Origin: UBA6168 sp964573725
Lineage (GTDB): Bacteria; Bacteroidota; Bacteroidia; Chitinophagales; Saprospiraceae
Length of the DNA stretch: 27,707 bases
Direction of reading: 5' to 3'
Assembly: GCA_964573725.1 (NCBI GenBank)
Contig: CAZNLJ010000055.1
Coordinates: forward strand, 1 to 27,707
How positions within the stretch are numbered: position 1 is the stretch's first letter; each line of letters starts with the position of its first letter. Below the pieces are notes generated by a model. The model made no database searches. It saw nothing but the letters and a program-made list of their open reading frames with translations, and was not told the origin of the DNA. Below, piece after piece: positions 16,916-24,867 of this stretch. Made by a program: the position numbers and the translations under genes.

Positions 16916-18235
16916 TCAGTATTTGACCAATTTTCGGGTTGTCGGCATCCCATCCAGGGTGATGGTGACCAGGTAGAGCCCTTTTTTCAGACCGGAGATA
17001 TCAATGGGGGACGACCGGTCAGCCTTGATCACCACCGTGCCTTGCGCATTTGAAATCAGGATGTCAGCCGACTGATTCGGCGGCAATGTAATGGTTATGT
17101 CTGTTTGTGCCGGATTGGGGTACAACAAGATGCCATCATCACCGGAATCCGGTGGCGAAGTGGAAGTCGCATTACATGCCAGGGTGCCCAAACGTTCCCA
17201 AATGCTGTTGCAGAGCTGGGTGGGTACCGGATTCCCGTCCGGTTGGTTGCCCATCCGGACCATTACCAGGCCTTCCTGGCGGGAAACGCTCAGGATTTGT
17301 CCGTTTTTTCCCAAGGCAGCGAACATATCTGCCGGTGCGGCCGGGAAGAGGAAACCGGGGAATACGAAAGGTAAGGTCGGCAGCATGAACGAAGCCTGGC
17401 CGTTGAGCCACCACAGATAGCCGTAGGAAAGATTGAGGTCCTGCGATGTCTGGGTCAGCTGTTGACGGAGCAGCGTGTCCTGCAACAAGGGCGTGTTGTC
17501 CCAGACGAACTCATGCTGGGCAAGCAGGCCGAAGCGGGCCATGCTTCGTGCATCGCTGAAAAAGACATTGTCATAACCAATCGGTAGCCAAAGACCCCGC
17601 ATGCCTGTCTGCGCCTTCAGCCTGGTTTGGGTGTAGGCGTTCATCGGCTGACCGGTAGCGGTGGCCAATACCTTGTCCAGCAACGTATAAGGCGCATTAT
17701 GATAGGCCCAACGCGTTCCGGCGGGGGCCAGGCAAAGCAGGCAGGTGTCCAGGGTGCAGTGATTGTCGGGTACACCGTCGTCCAGGCCGGTGGTCATGGT
17801 GAGTTGATGTCTGACCAAGATATCCGATTCCGACGTGTCGGGGCAGTCGGTCCATCCGGCGCCCAGGTAGTCCGAAACGGGGTCTTCGATGGACAGGTGG
17901 CCTTCCTCATGTGCCTTACCCGCCAGGAAGGCGGTGATGGTCTTGCCGGCGGAGGCCCAATACCAGAGGCTGTCCTGGACGAAAGTGCCGAAGTATTTCT
18001 CGAGGACAATCCGGCCGTCTTTCAAGACGATAAATCCTTTGGTTTCCTGTTCGTCAAGGTAATCGAACAAGGCCTCGATTTCATCGGCACACCAACCCAG
18101 GGAATCCGGAGAAAGGGTTTCCCAGCTTGCGGTGTTGTCCGTGGGCGGGTAGTAAAGGTTTTGTGCCGCTGCCGGTCGGAAAAAGGTGGTAACCGCCAGT
18201 ATCAGGGTTAACAGGAAGCGGTCGTGGTGATTCAT
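16916..18235 (-). CDS. Secreted serine hydrolase (beta-lactamase/class C-like) with T9SS sorting domain
   Basis: 439 residues from the ATG at 18235; the upstream extension to 18454 runs through the dispersed repeat and is not coding. Signal peptide 6-25. The beta-lactamase-related domain shows SxxK as SAGK (Ser95, Lys98) in WYWASAGKTITAFLAG, and YxN as YHN (178-180), placing it with class C beta-lactamase-like esterases/peptidases. The last 75 residues (GILLYPNPAQTDITI ... GLYLVTI ... KLVKY) are a type A T9SS C-terminal domain, so it should be exported through the outer membrane and released or surface-attached. Six or more cysteines (for instance CTLDTCLLC) suggest disulfides. Substrate unknown. 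It stands alone between inverted repeats. Confidence 0.88.
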   Translation of the reverse strand: MNHHDRFLLTLILAVTTFFRPAAAQNLYYPPTDNTASWETLSPDSLGWCADEIEALFDYLDEQETKGFIVLKDGRIVLEKYFGTFVQDSLWYWASAGKTITAFLAGKAHEEGHLSIEDPVSDYLGAGWTDCPDTSESDILVRHQLTMTTGLDDGVPDNHCTLDTCLLCLAPAGTRWAYHNAPYTLLDKVLATATGQPMNAYTQTRLKAQTGMRGLWLPIGYDNVFFSDARSMARFGLLAQHEFVWDNTPLLQDTLLRQQLTQTSQDLNLSYGYLWWLNGQASFMLPTLPFVFPGFLFPAAPADMFAALGKNGQILSVSRQEGLVMVRMGNQPDGNPVPTQLCNSIWERLGTLACNATSTSPPDSGDDGILLYPNPAQTDITITLPPNQSADILISNAQGTVVIKADRSSPIDISGLKKGLYLVTITLDGMPTTRKLVKY

Positions 18236-18434
18236 GATGATGATATTGGAACGGTGAGCTGTTTGTTGGCTGGAAAAACACGGGTCTTCCCATAAAAGGG
18301 ACCGGGTAAACAGGCGGCTGTTTAACACCGACACCCGGGAAAAATACCGTTTTCGACGGCTTGTCGGACAACGGACAAACGGCGGCCCGGTGCAGGGGCA
18401 TGCTGCTGCCGGGATATCTGCCATTCCCGGACCC

Positions 18435-18487
18435 AAGCCCTGAAAAGGCGACATTCATCAGCGAGGGGTGCAGCCCCTCGACAACAA
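18435..18487 (+). repeat. Dispersed two-hairpin repeat, copy 2
   Basis: AAGCCCTGAAAAGGCG (first hairpin with one mismatch), then ACATTCATCAG and a perfect 7-bp hairpin CGAGGGG-TGCAG-CCCCTCG, followed by the CGACAACAA spacer. Confidence 0.75.
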
Positions 18488-18544
18488 AGAAAAAGAAGAA
18501 AATCCCCCCCGACAACAAAAGAAGGATTGCTACGCCCCCGACAA

Positions 18545-18625
18545 CAAACGTTGCACCCCCTCTCCCCGAAATCCAAGCCCTGAAAGGGCGACATTCATCA
18601 GCGAGGGGTACAGCCCCCGGCAACA
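18545..18625 (+). repeat. Dispersed two-hairpin repeat, copy 3
   Basis: CCCCGAAATCCAAGCCCTG, an intact GCCCT-GAA-AGGGC stem, ACATTCATCAG, and a second hairpin GGGG-TACAG-CCCC. The left part is the inverse of copy 1. Confidence 0.75.
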
Positions 18626-18701
18626 AGAAAACAAAGCCCTCCCGTCAACAAAAGCTAACCATTACCCCGCCACGCACAACAGAGGCGCGATACACCCATC
18701 C

Positions 18702-21700
18702 TCAGAAATCCATACCCATGGAGAAATACAGCCGCGGGGATTGGACCTCCCGGGTTTCTATACCCCAGGCGTAATCCAGGCGGACAAAATACCCGAACAG
18801 CAAGGTGCGGATACCGGTTCCATAACCGAAGACCACCGGATCCCGGAAATAGCTGACCTCGATCTGGACATTGGTGTTCCGGTCCCGCCAGGTGTTCAGG
18901 GGACTGGACTCGTTGAACGGGTTCAAGCCCTCCCAGGCCGTACCGGCATCGAAGAAGGCCACCCATTGGAAATTGCGGATGAAGTTGGAAGCGGAATACG
19001 GGAACAGGTATCGGAGAACCGGGCTGCGGAACTCCGCATTGAAGAGGGCATAGGAGTTGCCATTGCGTGCGTTGAGTTGGAAACCGCGAATATTGGTCGC
19101 TACGGATCGGAACGCATAATCCGTCCCTCCGGAGGGGAATGGGATGGTCATGTCGAATTGCGGGAGCAGCCAGTTGTCCGTTCCTCCCAGCATATACAAT
19201 ACCCGTTCCTGCCCCAGGGAGGTCGCACCGGCCAAACGGGTCGCCAGTACCGAGTATCGGAGGACCCGCTGGTAATGGCGCGCATCTGCGCCCAGCACCG
19301 TCATGAAACCCTCCCCGGCCTTGAGTTGCAAGGTGCCCGCCAAATCCACCTCAAAGCGTTTGACCACTTCCGCGAAGACCTTGTAGCGGGTTCCGTTCTT
19401 GATATTGAGCGAGACGTCGAGGGTATTGTCGAAGACATACTCGAGGCGGGCACCCAGGCGTTGGGACCGGATATCAGGGGTCTCGAGGGCGGTCGGATTG
19501 CTGGCCAGCCAGGTGGAGCGGTCGAAGCGGAGCGTATTGACGGCCCGCAGGCTGGTGAATACGTCGAGCGGATAACGCAGTTGGTATTGCAGGAGGAAAG
19601 TGGAGTTGTCGTATTTGGTGGGCGGGGGGGAGTTATCCTCCGTAAACCGGAGACGGCGGTAATAGGCGGCGTAGCGTTTGTCCAGTCTTTTCTTTCTGTC
19701 GTTGAAAAGCAGGAAATATTCCGCGCCGTTGAAGGAGGTCGGCACGCGGACGCCGCCTTCGAATTCATAATCCTCGAGGAGGTCCTTGAAGTTGGCCTTG
19801 AGGAGAATACCGGGAGGCGGGTAGCCGAAATCCTGCGGCACCCCGGCGAAAGTGCTCAGTCCGTCGAACAGCAGGGAATTGTCCATCTGGGTGGTCACGA
19901 AATCGGTGCGGAACTTAAGCCGGTAGGGGATGATCCGGCTGCTGCGGAAAGGTTGCAGCTGGGTTCGGGTGGAGACGAGATTTTCGGTATCCGTTTGGCG
20001 GTAGAGCAGCCGGGGCTGGACGGGGGGCGGGGCGGGCGTCGGGGCGACGGAATCGGCATCGGTACGGCGCACGATGATTTCATCGTCATCGAATTCACTT
20101 TGGAACAGGTAGTTGTCGATATCGATCTTGCCGGTATCCTGGCGGGCGGGTGCCGGAGACGGTGGCGGGGCGGGTACGGGTTGTTCGGGGGTCCGCTCGG
20201 GCTGCGGGGAACGGTCCGCCGCCGGTTTCGGTTGCCGCAGGAGGGTGGCAGGTGGCAGGTATAGCACGAGCGGGTCGATGGAACCTTGGTACACCTGCCA
20301 GGCCCCGTCGCGGAACACCACTTCCGCGAAAGTGCGGAGGCGGGCCGACTTGCTGTGTTCGAGGATACTGCGGTCGTAGTTGGAGGCCGTGTGAAGGACG
20401 GCCTTCTCTTTGATGACCGTATCGAGCCAGACCGTGTCCACCAGGGTCAGTTCGGTGCTGTCGAGTCCTTCGGCGAGGGCTTGGCCGAGCCGGACGCGGC
20501 GGGTGCTTTCGTCCGTGAGCCGGACCACCTGGTCGACGTGATGGACATAATCCTTGAGGAAGCCGATGCGCCGGTTACGGATGCCGCTCGCATCGGAGAG
20601 GAAGCCGAACCACATCGAATCGATCGGCAGGGGCTGCCGTTCGTCGACCTCCGGCGTACGGGTGACGCGGATGAGTTCGCCCGTATACCGGAAGCCGACG
20701 GAATCCAGGTCCAGGTAATAGATATCGAAGCGGCCGACAGGCAGGACCGAATCGAGGGGAACGGAGCGATTGAGGGAATCCGGGCGGTTGGAGGCGAACA
20801 GGATGCCGCGGCGGCCGCGGATGGTGGTACAGACGGCGTCGAGGTCGTCCCACACATCATTGGTCAGGCGTTGGGACTGCCGGTTCTGGGTCGAATAGCG
20901 GAAGAGGTCCGACTGGCCGCGGATGGCGGCCGAGAACACCAGCTCGCGGGGGGTCAGGTAATCCATGCTGTAGACCCGTTGGAAATTGCCGGTCAGTTCC
21001 TCCGAGATTCTTTCCTTGGTATCCAGTTGGTAGCGCATCAACCTGGGGACATCCCGCCTTTCGTGGAGGATGGCCAGTTCCTGTTGGTTGGGATTCCAGG
21101 CGAGGAGGGGGTAGTTGTAATCCGTGGCCTGGATCGGGTTGCGGGAGCCTTCCCGGAAGATGCAGGTCCGTTTGCCGGTCCGGAGGTCTTGCAGGTACAC
21201 CCGGACCTTACCGATCTCATTGAGGGCATAGGCGACCTGACGGCCGTCGGGACTGACCTTCAGTTGGTACAGGGGGACCTTGCGACGGTTGCGCAGCGGG
21301 ACGGACTCCGTCGGGGGAGGCATCATGGCCTGGGCTTCGGCGGTATAACGTTGTTGGAAATAGTGGAACCAATTTTGGGTGGTGGAGGCGTAGGAGCTGC
21401 CCAGGACATAGAGGAAGCCGCTTTCGACGCTTCGGTTGATGCGCGTGAGGTAGAGGAGGTTGGAAACGGTGGAGCCGCCATAGAACTGACTGATGAAATG
21501 CCAGAGCGAGTGGCCGGCGAGGGCCGGGTACCGGCGGGCCAGGTCATCGAAATCATCGAATCCACCGGTGAGGAAAAGGTCGCGCAGACGGTCGTCCAGG
21601 GCAGGGGTCCAGGATTGGCCGACATAAGAGATCAGGCCGTCCTTGAACCATTGGGGAAGGTTCATCATGAGGGCGTTCTGCACGATTTCCTGGAGATTGG

Positions 21701-22160
21701 AGCCGAACAGCATGGCGTTGAGGAAGACGGAGGCCACCCCCTCGCGGATTTGGCGCCGCAGGTCGTTGTGGTCGCCGTTGAAGAAGACGAACATCTTGTT
21801 GCCGACGATCTTGGTCTGCCCACCGGTATTTTCGAAAGCCTCCTCGCTGCCGATGTTGCTTTGCTTGAGGTCGGTCAAATCCGTGTAGACGATGATCTCG
21901 ATCTTATCGTTCATGCGATGTTCGAGGATTCCCTGGATATCCTGGAAATCGTTTTCCGCCAATTGGACGACCGACTGCCCGATGTAGCGGCCTTCCCCGT
22001 ACCAATAAGTGATGAAGTTGCGGCTTTCGTATTGGGACCATTCCGCGAAATCCTGATGGAACTGCACCCGGTTCTTGCCGAATTCCGTTTGGGTGGTCTG
22101 GGCAGCCACCCGGAGGGTAGCGCCGCAGAGGAGGAGGGCGGTCAGGACAGGGAGGCGCAT
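18702..22160 (-). CDS. TolB-like propeller fused to an outer-membrane surface-antigen barrel
   Basis: 1152 residues with a signal peptide (1-20). Residues about 25-260 resemble a peptidase-MA-like (gluzincin) domain with LPQWFKDGLISYVGQSW, but the zinc-binding HExxH is replaced (REGVASV), so it should not be catalytic. From about 290 to 560 come PD40/TolB-type strands (SPDGRQVAYAL, LLAWNPNQQELAIL, LFASNRPDSL). A Pro/Ala/Gln-rich linker follows near 690. The last 370 residues alternate like the strands of a BamA/surface-antigen-type barrel and end in Phe, the usual signal for outer-membrane insertion. Such proteins are annotated in Bacteroidota as TolB-like translocation proteins; their function is not established. 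A possible minus-strand promoter lies at 22217-22247. Confidence 0.85.
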   Translation of the reverse strand: MRLPVLTALLLCGATLRVAAQTTQTEFGKNRVQFHQDFAEWSQYESRNFITYWYGEGRYIGQSVVQLAENDFQDIQGILEHRMNDKIEIIVYTDLTDLKQSNIGSEEAFENTGGQTKIVGNKMFVFFNGDHNDLRRQIREGVASVFLNAMLFGSNLQEIVQNALMMNLPQWFKDGLISYVGQSWTPALDDRLRDLFLTGGFDDFDDLARRYPALAGHSLWHFISQFYGGSTVSNLLYLTRINRSVESGFLYVLGSSYASTTQNWFHYFQQRYTAEAQAMMPPPTESVPLRNRRKVPLYQLKVSPDGRQVAYALNEIGKVRVYLQDLRTGKRTCIFREGSRNPIQATDYNYPLLAWNPNQQELAILHERRDVPRLMRYQLDTKERISEELTGNFQRVYSMDYLTPRELVFSAAIRGQSDLFRYSTQNRQSQRLTNDVWDDLDAVCTTIRGRRGILFASNRPDSLNRSVPLDSVLPVGRFDIYYLDLDSVGFRYTGELIRVTRTPEVDERQPLPIDSMWFGFLSDASGIRNRRIGFLKDYVHHVDQVVRLTDESTRRVRLGQALAEGLDSTELTLVDTVWLDTVIKEKAVLHTASNYDRSILEHSKSARLRTFAEVVFRDGAWQVYQGSIDPLVLYLPPATLLRQPKPAADRSPQPERTPEQPVPAPPPSPAPARQDTGKIDIDNYLFQSEFDDDEIIVRRTDADSVAPTPAPPPVQPRLLYRQTDTENLVSTRTQLQPFRSSRIIPYRLKFRTDFVTTQMDNSLLFDGLSTFAGVPQDFGYPPPGILLKANFKDLLEDYEFEGGVRVPTSFNGAEYFLLFNDRKKRLDKRYAAYYRRLRFTEDNSPPPTKYDNSTFLLQYQLRYPLDVFTSLRAVNTLRFDRSTWLASNPTALETPDIRSQRLGARLEYVFDNTLDVSLNIKNGTRYKVFAEVVKRFEVDLAGTLQLKAGEGFMTVLGADARHYQRVLRYSVLATRLAGATSLGQERVLYMLGGTDNWLLPQFDMTIPFPSGGTDYAFRSVATNIRGFQLNARNGNSYALFNAEFRSPVLRYLFPYSASNFIRNFQWVAFFDAGTAWEGLNPFNESSPLNTWRDRNTNVQIEVSYFRDPVVFGYGTGIRTLLFGYFVRLDYAWGIETREVQSPRLYFSMGMDF

Positions 22161-22216
22161 GGATATCGATTTTAATCGGACATCTACCGGTCAATTCGTA
22201 CTTTCACGGTCCGTTG

Positions 22217-22247
22217 TAAAAATAACGTTTATCGGGCAAGAGTTCAA
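22217..22247 (-). promoter_or_regulatory. Possible promoter for the TolB-like gene
   Basis: On the minus strand TATTTTTA (22224-22217) matches seven of the eight positions of TAnnTTTG and lies 57 bases ahead of the ATG. A TTG sits at 22247-22245 with 20 bases between, near the usual spacing of the Bacteroidota -33 element. Confidence 0.4.
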
Positions 22248-22326
22248 CTGCGGCGCCTATTTTGCGCGGGTTGCGCCTGGCGTCCCCCGCAGGGCGCCGA
22301 TGCCGGAAATCCGAAACGACCGTACC

Positions 22327-22974
22327 ATGCAGACGAAAGTGGCCACCTTGGTCTTCAACATGTTCCAGGAAAACACCTACATCGTCTATGACGACAGCGG
22401 GGAATGCATCATTGTCGACCCCGGCTGTTTCGAGGCCCACGAGCGGATCGAGTTGATGACCTTCGTCCAGGAAAACGGGTTGCGTCCGGTCCGGCTGATC
22501 AACACCCATTGCCACCTGGACCACGTGTTCGGCAACAAGTTCGTGGCGGACAGTTGGGGCTTGCAACTCGAAATCCACCGCGGCGAACTCCCCGTACTGG
22601 AGGCCATGCCGGAAGTGTGCCGCCTCTACGGCATCCCGGTGCCGGAACCTTCCCCGATGCCCGGCCGTTTCATCGAAGCGGGGGAGACGATCGTCTTCGG
22701 AAAATCCCGGCTCGAGGCGATCTACACGCCGGGGCACTCACCGGCCAGCCTCTCCTTCCATTGTGCGGCGGAGGGCTTCGTGTTGGCCGGAGATGTACTC
22801 TTCCGGGAGAGCATCGGGCGGACCGACTTGCCGGGCGGCGACTTTGAGACCCTGATCCGAAGCATCCGCGAACAACTGCTTCCCTTGGGCAACGATGTCA
22901 AGGTCTACCCCGGCCATGGTCCTGCCACCACCATCGGGCACGAGCGCCTTTTCAACCCCTATCTTCCGGACTGA
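22327..22974 (+). CDS. Metallo-beta-lactamase-fold hydrolase (glyoxalase II/YcbL-like)
   Basis: 215 residues from the ATG at 22327; the open frame reaches back to 22075, but family similarity starts at MQTKVATLVFNMFQENTYI. Zinc ligands: THCHLDH (residues 59-65), the second-site histidine in the GHSPAS segment (about 138-143), the bridging Asp in GDVLF, and a final His in PGHGP. Length and the NTYI start are those of the glyoxalase II-like group that includes YcbL. It should hydrolyse a thioester such as a glutathione or other thiol conjugate; the substrate is not predictable. It is divergent from the TolB-like gene and followed by the TPR gene, which has its own promoter. Confidence 0.9.
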   Translation: MQTKVATLVFNMFQENTYIVYDDSGECIIVDPGCFEAHERIELMTFVQENGLRPVRLINTHCHLDHVFGNKFVADSWGLQLEIHRGELPVLEAMPEVCRLYGIPVPEPSPMPGRFIEAGETIVFGKSRLEAIYTPGHSPASLSFHCAAEGFVLAGDVLFRESIGRTDLPGGDFETLIRSIREQLLPLGNDVKVYPGHGPATTIGHERLFNPYLPD

Positions 22975-23004
22975 CAAAAGGCCGGTGGGAACCGGGAACT
23001 TTCT

Positions 23005-23012
23005 TACATTTG
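23005..23012 (+). promoter_or_regulatory. Bacteroidota -7 promoter box for the TPR gene
   Basis: TACATTTG is an exact TAnnTTTG, 25 bases ahead of the ATG at 23038. No TTG is obvious at the -33 position. Confidence 0.55.
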
Positions 23013-23037
23013 CCGCGCTGTAAGTAAACCAACGATC

Positions 23038-23658
23038 ATGTTCACCATCCACATCCACCTGCGTTTCGCCCTCATGGGGCTCACCTTTGTCGGCGGCACC
23101 TTGCTGGCCATCTTCTTCGGATTCTGGTATGCATTCCCGTTTTTCCTGGCGGGGCTGGTCCTCTTGGTCGGATACGTCCTGCTGGGGACGGTCCAGTCCG
23201 CCGCCATGATCATGCAGAACGGATCGGATTTCCTCGGTGCCGACAAGCGGCTCCGGCTGACCCTGAACCCCAAATGGCTGTACGTGACCAACCGGGCGTA
23301 CTTTTACCTCTTGAAAGGCACGATCGCACAGGGCCTCAACCGGATGGACGAAGCGGAGGAATGGCTCGCAAAGGCACAGGAACTGAAACTACCCACCGAC
23401 AACGAGAAAGCGGCGGTCCTGATGCAGCTGGCGGGTATCGCAGCCCAACGGGGCCGCTGGAACCTGGTCAAGATACACCTGAAAAAGATAAAGGAACTCA
23501 ACCTGACGGAGCAGGCACTGAAGGATCAGGTCAAACAGTTGGAATTGGCTTCCGGCCAGCAGGGCCAGATGAAAGCGGCCCAACGGATGGGCATGATGCC
23601 GAAAGGAGGAATGCCCCTGCAGCCCGGCGGCAAACGCCGGCGCCCAAGGATGCGCTGA
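23038..23658 (+). CDS. Membrane-anchored TPR protein of unknown function
   Basis: 206 residues. Two membrane helices at about 10-30 and 33-55 form a hairpin. Residues 77-165 contain two or three tetratricopeptide-like pairs (RAYFYLLKGTIAQGLNRMDEAEEWLAKAQEL; AVLMQLAGIAAQRGRWNLVKIHLKKIKEL) facing the cytoplasm. The tail is basic and rich in Met, Gly, Pro and Gln (ending KRRRPRMR) and probably disordered. TPRs bind partners, so a scaffold role is likely, but no partner is visible. The gene converges on the WG-repeat gene with only five bases between the two stops. Confidence 0.8.
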   Translation: MFTIHIHLRFALMGLTFVGGTLLAIFFGFWYAFPFFLAGLVLLVGYVLLGTVQSAAMIMQNGSDFLGADKRLRLTLNPKWLYVTNRAYFYLLKGTIAQGLNRMDEAEEWLAKAQELKLPTDNEKAAVLMQLAGIAAQRGRWNLVKIHLKKIKELNLTEQALKDQVKQLELASGQQGQMKAAQRMGMMPKGGMPLQPGGKRRRPRMR

Positions 23659-23663
23659 CCCGG

Positions 23664-24692
23664 TCAACGCTCCCGCCAGACCAGGTCCCCCCAGCGATTG
23701 ATGTAGGCCCACTTGCCCTGGTGGACGACCCAGGCCAGGCCGTCCCGGAAAGGTAACACCGATTCGAACAAGGGCCGGATGGCCAATTTCCCGCCCGCAT
23801 CGATATATCCCCACAACCCGCCGGTCTTGACTTGTGCAAGCCCCTCCGAAAAGACGCCGGCATCCTCGAACCGCGGATGGATGACGAAATCCCCCGACTT
23901 GTTGATATAGCCGAACAGCCCCTTCGTTTCGACCAGGGCCATCCCTTCCCCGAAATCGCCGGCGAAACTGTACTGCGGTTCGACGACGACCTCCCCCGCC
24001 TTGTTGATGTATCCGTACAGGCCGTCGCGCACCGCCACCGCCATGTCATCGAAGAAATCGCCGCTGGTATAGGAATCGACCAGGTCGAAAGTGGGCGGAA
24101 GCAAAAGCCCGCCCGCCCGGTCGACCAGTCCCCAACGACCTTTCTCGATGATGACCGCCACGGATTGCTGGAAGCCCCTGGCACCGTCGTATGCGGGCTC
24201 GATGACAAACTCCCCCTTGCGGTCGATGAACCCGTATCGGGAATGCCGGGCCGCCACGGCCAGTCCCTCATGGAAGGAGCCGGCCCAATCGTAGACGGGC
24301 GGAATGACGAACTCCCCTTCGTGACTGATGAACCCGTACTGGCCTTCCCAGGCGACAGGGGCCACGCCCTCGCTGAAGTAGCCGGCGTCGTTGAACTGGA
24401 TCGGGATGACGACCCGTCCCCGCTCATCGATGAAACCCCACTTGTTCACCAGGCGTACCTTTGCCAACTTTTCCTCGAACAAGCCGACGTGGTTGAACAG
24501 ATGCCGGAGCAACAACCGGCCCTGGTCATCCAGGGGAACCATCTTGTCGTTGAGCATGACCCGCGAGAAACCATTGTAAAATTCTTCGGCCTGGACATAC
24601 TGGGGCTCGATGGCCACTTCACCCATGGCATCGATGAAGCCGTATTTGCCATTATCCCGAATTTTGAACAGCGGTTTCGTCATGGTACTCAT
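23664..24692 (-). CDS. WG-repeat protein
   Basis: 342 residues from the ATG at 24692; the ATG at 24683 is also possible. The large upstream open frame to 25211 is the reverse shadow of the S9 gene. About ten WG/KWG repeats of about 25-30 residues cover it: YGFIDAMGEVAIEPQY, KWGFIDERGRVVIPIQF, QYGFISHEGEFVIPPVY and so on, with a degenerate second unit (MVPLDDQGRLLL) and a last one cut at KWAYINRWGDLVW. No signal peptide, so it is probably cytoplasmic. WG-repeat proteins are common in Bacteroidota, and the repeats probably form a bead- or solenoid-like binding surface. Function unknown. Confidence 0.88.
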   Translation of the reverse strand: MSTMTKPLFKIRDNGKYGFIDAMGEVAIEPQYVQAEEFYNGFSRVMLNDKMVPLDDQGRLLLRHLFNHVGLFEEKLAKVRLVNKWGFIDERGRVVIPIQFNDAGYFSEGVAPVAWEGQYGFISHEGEFVIPPVYDWAGSFHEGLAVAARHSRYGFIDRKGEFVIEPAYDGARGFQQSVAVIIEKGRWGLVDRAGGLLLPPTFDLVDSYTSGDFFDDMAVAVRDGLYGYINKAGEVVVEPQYSFAGDFGEGMALVETKGLFGYINKSGDFVIHPRFEDAGVFSEGLAQVKTGGLWGYIDAGGKLAIRPLFESVLPFRDGLAWVVHQGKWAYINRWGDLVWRER

Positions 24693-24825
24693 CTTTCCAG
24701 CAAAGGCTGCAAGATAAGCATTTTGTACGATATGGAAGTGGCGGCCGGGATCTTGCCGCCGCACGGTACGGGAAGGGTTTGAATGGATAGGAAAGCGCGG
24801 CGAGCGGAAGGAAGGGACGGGGAAG

Positions 24826-24863
24826 CCGAGGCGGACGCGGGGATGACCCCGCGTCCGCCTCGG
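24826..24863 (-). terminator. Strong hairpin at the end of the S9-like gene
   Basis: A perfect 17-bp stem with a four-base loop (ATGA, 24843-24846) begins four bases past the stop of the minus-strand gene. The minus strand then runs pyrimidine-rich (CTTCCCCGTCCCTTCC) rather than T-only. It should end or protect the transcript. Confidence 0.7.
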
Positions 24864-24867
24864 GGGC

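Larger units (their letters stand above)
18236..18701. other. Intergenic stretch with clustered hairpin repeats, no gene
   Basis: Holds the upstream region of the hydrolase and the 3' side of the TolB-like gene. No TAnnTTTG box was found for the hydrolase. Most of it is the repeat cluster, including four copies of a CCCC(C/T)CGACAACAA-like spacer at about 18475, 18506, 18534 and 18613. Confidence 0.6.

Noticed and set aside
18468..22175. Long plus-strand frames of 598 and 629 codons
   Set aside because: Reverse shadows of the TolB-like gene, starting in the dispersed repeat.
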